Assembly (NCBI GenBank): GCA_004555055.1
Contig: SFJN01000058.1
Location: 1-13,235 of the forward strand
Source: Bacteroidales bacterium
GTDB lineage: Bacteria; Bacteroidota; Bacteroidia; Bacteroidales; Bacteroidaceae
Length of the DNA: 13,235 bases
Reading direction: 5' to 3'
The notes below the pieces were generated by a model. It was given only the letters and a program-made list of their open reading frames with translations. It was not told where the DNA came from and did not search any database. Positions 7,748 through 13,235 of this stretch are shown here, piece after piece (the first letter of the stretch is position 1; each line of letters begins with the position of its first letter). Position numbers and translations under genes: made by a program.

Positions 7748-8440
7748 ATGCTTTCCTTCTTCCGCCCCACTATCCGGAAATCGGACATTTTCAACGGCTT
7801 CACCGACTGGCACTGCCACATTCTGCCCGGTGTGGACGACGGCATCGCCTCCATCCACGATGCCCTGGCCGTACTCCATACCTACGAACAGCTCGGTGTG
7901 CACGAGGTATGGCTTACCCCACACATCATGGAAGACTATCCCAACACTCCGGCTGACCTTAGAAGGCGCTACGACGAACTGTGCACGGAATGGAAGGGAA
8001 AGGTGCGCCTACAACTCGCTGCCGAGCATATGCTGGACGGTATCTTTCCGCATCGCCTCGAAAAGGGAGATGTGCTACCCATCGGACATGCCAGACAGCA
8101 TCTGCTGGTGGAAACCTCGTATTTCAATCCACCCGTTGGCTTCCTCTCCATACTCAAAGACATCAAGGCTGCGGGATACCATCCCTTGCTGTCGCACCCC
8201 GAACGCTATGTATATATGGACGAAGAGGACTACGACGAGCTCCACGACATGGGCGTACTGTTCCAACTTAACCTTCCCTCACTGACGGGAATGTACGGCG
8301 AGAACGCACAGAAAAAAGCGCAGATGCTCATGAAAAAAGACATGTACCATGCCACAGGGACAGACCTCCACCGCCTGAAGGCTTTGGAAATACTGCTCGC
8401 GAAAAGGGCTCCCCGATACCCCCTGCCCGAGGGAATCTGA
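7748..8440 (+). CDS. CpsB/CapC-type PHP-domain tyrosine-protein phosphatase
   Basis: Predicted to be a metal-dependent phosphotyrosine phosphatase that dephosphorylates the tyrosine tail of the Wzc-type kinase. The 230-residue PHP protein has DWHCHILPGVDDG (20-32, ligands H22 and H24), TPH (H59), AAEHMLDG (E93), LLSHPERY (H150) and GTDLHR (D206, H208), the full set expected for the trinuclear metal site. The ATG at 7748-7750 was preferred because it gives the family-like start MLSFFRP. The in-frame ATG at 7709 would place 13 extra codons inside the inverted repeat ending at 7739. It follows wzc in the same direction, which fits a kinase/phosphatase pair, although the repeat-filled gap is unusually long for an operon. 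Overlap with host promoter elements inside the repeat cannot be judged. Confidence 0.92.
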   Translation: MLSFFRPTIRKSDIFNGFTDWHCHILPGVDDGIASIHDALAVLHTYEQLGVHEVWLTPHIMEDYPNTPADLRRRYDELCTEWKGKVRLQLAAEHMLDGIFPHRLEKGDVLPIGHARQHLLVETSYFNPPVGFLSILKDIKAAGYHPLLSHPERYVYMDEEDYDELHDMGVLFQLNLPSLTGMYGENAQKKAQMLMKKDMYHATGTDLHRLKALEILLAKRAPRYPLPEGI

Positions 8441-8489
8441 AAGTCCCGGAAAACATGCCCCACAACCACCGACGCACCCCACCACCGCA

Positions 8490-8546
8490 GGGGGACCGCC
8501 CCCACACAGTCACAAACGGACATGAGGGAGAGAGGGGGCTGCCCCC
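8490..8546. repeat. Pair of GGGGG/CCCCC hairpins between convergent genes
   Basis: The 116-nt gap between the convergent phosphatase and beta-helix genes contains two perfect small hairpins: GGGGG-ACCG-CCCCC (8490-8503) and GGGGG-CTG-CCCCC (8534-8546). Neither is followed by a T-run on either strand, so they are not classic intrinsic terminators. They could still pause polymerase or protect 3' ends from both directions. A similar GGGGG/CCCCC hairpin lies inside the thi terminator at 131-148. Confidence 0.4.
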
Positions 8547-8556
8547 GCCGCCACAG

Positions 8557-10020
8557 TCATTTCCTCTGCCTGTCCTCGTCCGCCGCGCTGTCGTGCAGAC
8601 GACTGCCATAATACACATTTCGGAACTTATAGTCCCCTACGCCATGTTCCCCGTCGTAGTCGTGGATTCGCGACGGGAGAATATGTGCGGCCGACTCCTC
8701 CCTGACCTTTATGTCAGAAAACTCCACCTGGTCGATATAGTTGCCCGGAGCACGGTTATATGCACCATGGACTACGCGCATGTCCGTAATGCGTCCGCGC
8801 TCAATTCCCTCCATGCGTATGTCGGAGAACGTAATATGGTGAATCCGGTTCTTGTCGCCGCAATTGATGGCAAGCATCCCATCGCCTGTATTGCGCAGGA
8901 TGTCACAATCGGAAATGTTGACATGGTGCAGTTCCTCGCCCTCTTCGCAACGGTCGTCACCGTGGGTTCCGATGTTTACGGGATGCGCAAAGTCGCACCA
9001 TAGGACGGCTTTCCTGACGTTGATGCCATACGAATCGCCCCAATACCACCAACGATGGCAATAGAATGCGAGACAGTCGTCGGAGGTTCGCAGGAAGACA
9101 TTCTCGATGTCTGCATCGTGGCAACTCATAAGGTCGATGCCGTCCGTCCAACTTCCTGCCGAAAAACTTTTCAGGTTTCTTACCGTGACGTTCGAACTTG
9201 CTCCGCCAAAGACCGTATAATGCCGCGGATTGAGTACGGTGATGCCGTCGATGAGTACATTCCGGGAATGCGTCACCTCGATACCGCGAAGAGGATGGTC
9301 AAGGATACCACGACCTACGATTCTTACGTTTTCGGCATGGTCTACGATGAGCCGCGCCTGCACCACGCTTCCGGGTGCCAGGAACACGGTACAGTTTGAG
9401 GGAATCCTGATGTCTTCGCCGGGAAGATCCTTTGGACGGTGCACGCCGGGGGCAAAATAAATGAGATTCGCATCCTTGACAAAAACATCCTGCTGTTTGC
9501 CTCCGCCATTCCAGTTGATGCAGCCCGGCTCATTGCCGGTATACGTCTCCTTCAACATAGGATTGGCGAAGAGATGCAGGTTGTGATGACGGTCACCCCC
9601 GAATTCCACACTGAAGTATCCGGGCTCGCAAAGGGTGAACAGCATCTCCGTACCTCCGTCACCGATGGTACAGTCTATGCCGCGCGATGCAGGTCGTAGT
9701 GTCGGAGGCAGTGTGTCGGCAGCCATGGTAGCAGGTTTCTCAAGTTTCACCCGGACTTCGACGGTACCCTCCATATCGAATTGTGCGAAGGCCGCCGTAG
9801 AACGGTGGTGCATGTCCACCTCACAGTCCCACACCGGAACGCTCTGCCATTCGTCGCTGCCGGAGGCGCGTACACTGACGCTGTACACCTCATTGGAACG
9901 GAGTCCGTCGGTGGGAGTATATGAATAAACGGAAAGACGGGGATGCGTAGAGGCATTGCCAGTCAGGAAACACAGAAAGAGTGAAAGGAAAAGGATTACT
10001 GTGACGGGTGTAGGTTTCAT
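8557..10020 (-). CDS. Secreted right-handed beta-helix glycosidase, GH28/GH49-like
   Basis: Probably a periplasmic or secreted glycan hydrolase. The 487-residue protein has a signal peptide (1-24, hydrophobic VILFLSLFLCFLTG), an N-terminal beta-sandwich-like domain (about 25-180), and a right-handed beta-helix from APGVH (190-194) onward with repeated NVxIxG-type rungs. The catalytic aspartates of GH28 appear conserved: WTDGID (D293) and SDDC (D314, D315), with the 21-residue spacing of fungal polygalacturonases. GTHGD (H353) follows after an insert rich in Trp and Tyr. The R-I-K substrate-carboxylate motif is replaced by GMLAI (381-385), which argues against a galacturonate substrate and recalls GH49 two-domain enzymes. 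It lies 116 nt downstream of the alginate-lyase-like gene on the same strand, so probably one transcript. No SusC/SusD pair is adjacent. Exact substrate unknown. Confidence 0.8.
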   Translation of the reverse strand: MKPTPVTVILFLSLFLCFLTGNASTHPRLSVYSYTPTDGLRSNEVYSVSVRASGSDEWQSVPVWDCEVDMHHRSTAAFAQFDMEGTVEVRVKLEKPATMAADTLPPTLRPASRGIDCTIGDGGTEMLFTLCEPGYFSVEFGGDRHHNLHLFANPMLKETYTGNEPGCINWNGGGKQQDVFVKDANLIYFAPGVHRPKDLPGEDIRIPSNCTVFLAPGSVVQARLIVDHAENVRIVGRGILDHPLRGIEVTHSRNVLIDGITVLNPRHYTVFGGASSNVTVRNLKSFSAGSWTDGIDLMSCHDADIENVFLRTSDDCLAFYCHRWWYWGDSYGINVRKAVLWCDFAHPVNIGTHGDDRCEEGEELHHVNISDCDILRNTGDGMLAINCGDKNRIHHITFSDIRMEGIERGRITDMRVVHGAYNRAPGNYIDQVEFSDIKVREESAAHILPSRIHDYDGEHGVGDYKFRNVYYGSRLHDSAADEDRQRK

Positions 10021-10136
10021 GATTTTTTGTATGGAATTTTCTGTTTTTTTTGGGGGGTGCTTTGTCTTGTTCGCTGTTGTTACCGGTATTTCATTTTAGG
10101 GAGGGGAGAGAGGATGACGAAATATCACGTCTCCGA

Positions 10137-12944
10137 TTACCCTCCTATAAGGATTTTCTTCCCTTCATGTATATATAGGCCATGTTTTGGCATGGGACTG
10201 GCTACATGGCGTCCCTGTAAATCGAAGAGAATTTCCGGAGTCTGTCTGGCATCGTCAGCACACGGTGGTGCGAGCGCAGCGATTCCGGACCGACGACCAT
10301 AGAATTCCACCTCTGCCACATTGCAGTATCCACCTTCCGGTCCGATGTACCGTACGTAGCGGTACAACCCTACATCGTCTATACCGATGGATGTAAAAGT
10401 TCCCGTTGCAGGCGTGTCAGAGACGGTATACAGCGTGACAGCGTCTGAGAAATTACTCCTGCCGGCTCCCTGGAAACATCCGCCGACCATCCGTTCCGGA
10501 TGGCTCTGCCTTGGACAAAACCGGATTTCCGTCACCATGGCTTCCCCATCTTTCCCCAGGTCAATGCCTGCCCACGCACCATCAGCAGCCGGGGCATCGA
10601 AGAAAGTCGTGATGTCTCCGTCAAACACAGCATCGCGCGTAGAGGTACTGCTGCCTGACCATGAGCCCGAAGTTCCTATGACCTTTCCTGTAAGCCGTTC
10701 ATAACGTATCAATTCTACTTCAGCGGCGGGTGACAGTTCGCTTTCCGTCTGGTCAACCACGGCACTCACCTGATAGACATAGTGTCCCTCATCCAGATTC
10801 TCGTCATCGTAACTGTTTGTCGCCACTTCCGCCGCCAAAGTCCCGTTGCGGTACACTTTGTAACAACGGGCGCCATATACGCCGTCCCATAGCAGGCGGG
10901 CAGAGCATCCGCTCATGCAGGTGGCCGTAAGGTTGGCAGGTACGGCAACCACATCGGTCTGCGAAGCATCGGCAACGAACGAGACATGGTCGAACTCCGC
11001 ACGATATGTTTCGCTGGCGCAAACAATCATCCCCACATATACCGTCTGTGGAAGAACCATTGAAACCGATTGTATGAGATGCCAATCTTCGCCATTGCGG
11101 CTCTGATAGGCTGATACCGTTTTCCCCTCGCGCACAATGCGCAGCCATACGGGGGTATGTGTGAAATCATCTCCGTTCTTCCATTGTGTCTGACCGCCTG
11201 CTTCCAGACGCGTAACGGCATGCGTATATCGCAATCCCGTTCCACCAAGTGTGATTCCCATCTGCTTTGACCCGCTGTGGAGCGTCCCGCGGAGCATGAT
11301 GCCGATGGAACCGAATGTCTGGGGCGTGGGCAACATGCGTACGGTGAGGCTGCCGTTGCCCTTGAGGGAGTGATAGACAAAGGCATGCCCCTCATCCGTA
11401 CGACGGAAACCGTCGCCACCGCCTTCCACGACAAACGTGTTGTCCATGGAATTCGTGTAGAAACCCGTTGTCCATCCGTTGCCGATATCTGCGGTTTTCC
11501 ATCCGTCGGGAAGTCCTCCACAGATGGGGACACGCACCTTGGCCACTTCGCTCTCGGGGGCTTCGCCCGCAAGATTGCGGAGCACTACCTTATAATAATA
11601 TGTCTGTCCAGGCTCCACCTGATTGTCAACATATGCCTTCCGGGTATGGAAATCCATGTCCGCGAGGGTGGTAAAGACCACTCCATCTGTAGAACGCAAT
11701 ATGCGGTATCCTCTGGCATCCTCACGATGCGCATCCTTCCACGACAGCCAGACAAATCCCTGACTGGCAACCGCTGTAAGGTCCTCAGCGGCAGCGGGAA
11801 CTTCTGTCATCAGGGGCGATGCAGCCTCATCAACGGTAAAGAGCACCGTTCCGAAACCAAGGTTTTCCTGGGCTGCCTCCGGACGGGCCAGCCGGGCAAA
11901 GGCCGTAAGATGGGGTGCAACAAGGTCCATATCCACATGTTTCTGCTCCTTGTAGTGGTGGTAGACGCTTTCATAGCACAGTCCGTCGGGCCTGAGACGG
12001 AAGGCATTGTTATGTACGGAGATATAATACCAGGTCGAGACACCGTCGGACGATGCACAATGAGCGTAGTCCAGGTCTTCATGCCCCATGTTGTAAGTGC
12101 AATAGTACTCGAATCCACGAAGCAGGCGATTGTCATCCTCGCCCCAGATGTCCACACCCTGCGACCAAGCCAGCTGGGCCATCTGTGCCAGGTCATTGAG
12201 CGTAAGCATCGCATGCACGTTGTCGCGCCCCATCTCTTTTACCTGACCGTTATCGGCTATACTGTTATATACGGAACCGCTGATAGTCCTGCTACGGTAA
12301 TATCCCAGTCCTTCATCGAAGAGACTTTCATCATCAAGCAGGATACCGGCAGCCAGAATACCGGTGGCAGCGGGAGCGGACCATGAAGTCATGGGATTGT
12401 CTGCAGCCTGCGAACGGCAGGCAGGCACCAACACCGTACGTACCATGCCCAGAAAATTTTCGAGGTCTGTACTGTCCCATCCTTCATAGAACGAGCCGTC
12501 CTCATAGCGCAGCATCTCTGCAGCAATGCACATGGAACGCGCAGGAAACTGGAACAGTTGCGCATCGGCCGTCCTGACCGTATTTCCCCATGCCGAGAGC
12601 AGTTTCACCGCATGGTCAGCATAGCGCTCCTGACCGGTTACGTGCCATTGTATGGCATCCAGCAATGCAGCGTAGGCATCGGCCGAGGCACGTTGTCGCG
12701 TACCTTCGCTGCCGCCAATCTCCGCAGAGGGATTGGCCGTTCGCGAACAGTTGCCGAAGTCCGAGGTCTGAAGGTCGTGCCAGGACGAATACCATGGTTC
12801 CTCATGAGCCTCAACATGGGTTCTGATACGCTCCATGTCATTTTTTGTGAGAATGCTGCCGGGATGGACAAAGGACCGTTCTGCCATGCAAGGGCCGAAA
12901 ACAGTCAGCAACAGGCAGACAACGGTGACGATTTTCTGTTTCAT
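10137..12944 (-). CDS. Secreted multidomain alginate-lyase-family protein with FN3 and F5/8C modules
   Basis: Probably an extracellular polysaccharide lyase. The 935 residues begin with a signal peptide (1-21, cleavage near CMA/ER). An alpha/alpha-toroid domain of the alginate lyase family (about 25-350) includes WYSSWHDL, the helical SADAYAALLDAIQWHVTG and GQVKEMGRDNVHAML, whose Arg-Asp-x-x-His segment resembles the catalytic region of such lyases. Next come an FN3 domain (about 385-474), a concanavalin/DUF1349-like beta-sandwich (about 475-660), a second FN3 (about 665-745) and an F5/8C/CBM32-like domain (about 750-882, DAVFDGDITTFFDA, AGIDLG). The tail LFDLQGRHVASP...GLYI (906-925) resembles short C-terminal sorting tails of Prevotella secreted proteins. 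Uronate-containing substrates are likely from the family, but the specific one cannot be told. Start: ATG at 12942-12944, about 44 nt below a -7 box. Confidence 0.85.
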   Translation of the reverse strand: MKQKIVTVVCLLLTVFGPCMAERSFVHPGSILTKNDMERIRTHVEAHEEPWYSSWHDLQTSDFGNCSRTANPSAEIGGSEGTRQRASADAYAALLDAIQWHVTGQERYADHAVKLLSAWGNTVRTADAQLFQFPARSMCIAAEMLRYEDGSFYEGWDSTDLENFLGMVRTVLVPACRSQAADNPMTSWSAPAATGILAAGILLDDESLFDEGLGYYRSRTISGSVYNSIADNGQVKEMGRDNVHAMLTLNDLAQMAQLAWSQGVDIWGEDDNRLLRGFEYYCTYNMGHEDLDYAHCASSDGVSTWYYISVHNNAFRLRPDGLCYESVYHHYKEQKHVDMDLVAPHLTAFARLARPEAAQENLGFGTVLFTVDEAASPLMTEVPAAAEDLTAVASQGFVWLSWKDAHREDARGYRILRSTDGVVFTTLADMDFHTRKAYVDNQVEPGQTYYYKVVLRNLAGEAPESEVAKVRVPICGGLPDGWKTADIGNGWTTGFYTNSMDNTFVVEGGGDGFRRTDEGHAFVYHSLKGNGSLTVRMLPTPQTFGSIGIMLRGTLHSGSKQMGITLGGTGLRYTHAVTRLEAGGQTQWKNGDDFTHTPVWLRIVREGKTVSAYQSRNGEDWHLIQSVSMVLPQTVYVGMIVCASETYRAEFDHVSFVADASQTDVVAVPANLTATCMSGCSARLLWDGVYGARCYKVYRNGTLAAEVATNSYDDENLDEGHYVYQVSAVVDQTESELSPAAEVELIRYERLTGKVIGTSGSWSGSSTSTRDAVFDGDITTFFDAPAADGAWAGIDLGKDGEAMVTEIRFCPRQSHPERMVGGCFQGAGRSNFSDAVTLYTVSDTPATGTFTSIGIDDVGLYRYVRYIGPEGGYCNVAEVEFYGRRSGIAALAPPCADDARQTPEILFDLQGRHVASPMPKHGLYIHEGKKILIGG

Positions 12945-12987
12945 GGTTCAATATAGATGATAGATGGCGAAAATGATGTTGACGGTG

Positions 12988-12995
12988 CAAAGTTA
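12988..12995 (-). promoter_or_regulatory. Promoter -7 box of the lyase/beta-helix gene pair
   Basis: The minus strand reads TAACTTTG, an exact TAnnTTTG match, 43 nt upstream of the lyase ATG. This would give a short leader of about 35 nt. No good TTTG -33 element is visible at 19-21 nt. The box is identical to the one proposed for wzc at 4659-4666. Confidence 0.55.
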
Positions 12996-13206
12996 CGCCG
13001 TCCCCATCGGAAAGGCCTGAAGAATTGTCGCAATTATCCCCTGCGGACTGTCTCACCAACGGAATGATACGATTGCAGCACATGTTTGCGAGACAATTAT
13101 TTGACACGGAGATGGAGACAGGAAACGCCATCGGGAAAAAGACGAAGTCTACTGCAAACAAAATCCCCATTCATCACTCCACAATAAAACGAGCATTAGC
13201 GGATGG
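12996..13206. other. Intergenic stretch without recognised gene
   Basis: Upstream of the lyase promoter no credible coding region is seen. A 64-codon plus-strand frame (13025-13219) and an overlapping minus-strand frame have no family features, and the plus-strand frame runs into the repeat at the window end. A small hairpin AATTG/CAATT with a TCG loop lies at 13023-13035. Nothing else stands out. Confidence 0.4.
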
Positions 13207-13235
13207 AACGTTTCGCTAAGCGAGTGCAGAGACAA
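13207..13235 (+). repeat. Hairpin repeat copy 3, cut by window end
   Basis: AACGTTTCGCTAAGCGAGTG followed by CAGAGACAA matches the left half of copy 1 (4725-4753) with only a few differences, including one missing T. The sequence stops where the 6-bp stem would begin, so the palindrome and right flank CTATGCCGAGC cannot be checked here. Confidence 0.6.

Noticed and set aside
11277..12386. 369-codon plus-strand frame opposite the lyase gene
   Set aside because: The opposite strand encodes a continuous multidomain lyase with signal peptide; this frame has no domain or start context.
13025..13219. 64-codon plus-strand frame near the window end
   Set aside because: It runs into the dispersed repeat, has no recognisable domain, and overlaps an equally featureless frame on the other strand.

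Overview
The window looks like chromosomal DNA of a Bacteroidales bacterium, most likely Prevotellaceae. Three TAnnTTTG promoter elements have the form typical of Bacteroidetes, and Shine-Dalgarno sequences are not evident. The thiamine operon order, the fused Wzz/BY-kinase with a PHP-type phosphatase, and a secreted multidomain polysaccharide lyase ending in a short sorting-like tail all fit this group. The assignment is inference from gene content, not from a marker gene.

Region 1 (1-4592, minus strand) is a thiamin biosynthesis operon read leftwards: thiS, thiE, thiG, thiC, thiF. It has a TAnnTTTG promoter, a well-formed TPP riboswitch (4467-4561) and an intrinsic terminator (4282-4339) just before thiS. 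It ends in a nested-stem terminator (103-167). Together the genes make HMP-P (ThiC) and thiazole phosphate (ThiS, ThiF, ThiG) and join them (ThiE). No thiH or thiO is present, and the ThiF-like protein lacks the usual cysteines.

Region 2 (4659-8440, plus strand) starts divergently. A TAnnTTTG promoter and a leader of about 240 nt precede a Wzc-type tyrosine autokinase/polysaccharide co-polymerase. A 386-nt gap filled with palindromic repeats follows, then a CpsB/Wzb-type PHP tyrosine phosphatase. The export porin (Wza) and glycosyltransferases normally found beside such a pair are absent from the window.

Region 3 (8557-12995, minus strand) converges on region 2. It holds two secreted carbohydrate-active proteins, probably cotranscribed: a 935-residue alginate-lyase-like protein with FN3, beta-sandwich and F5/8C modules, and a 487-residue right-handed beta-helix glycosidase of GH28/GH49 type.

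The most unusual content is noncoding. Short palindromic repeats recur at the window start, before wzc, between wzc and the phosphatase, and at the window end. One is a 264-bp MITE-like unit with perfect 19-bp terminal inverted repeats (7476-7739). Another is a hairpin family whose flanks are conserved while the 6-bp stem changes on both sides together (4726-4787, 7564-7603, and cut by the window end at 13207-13235).
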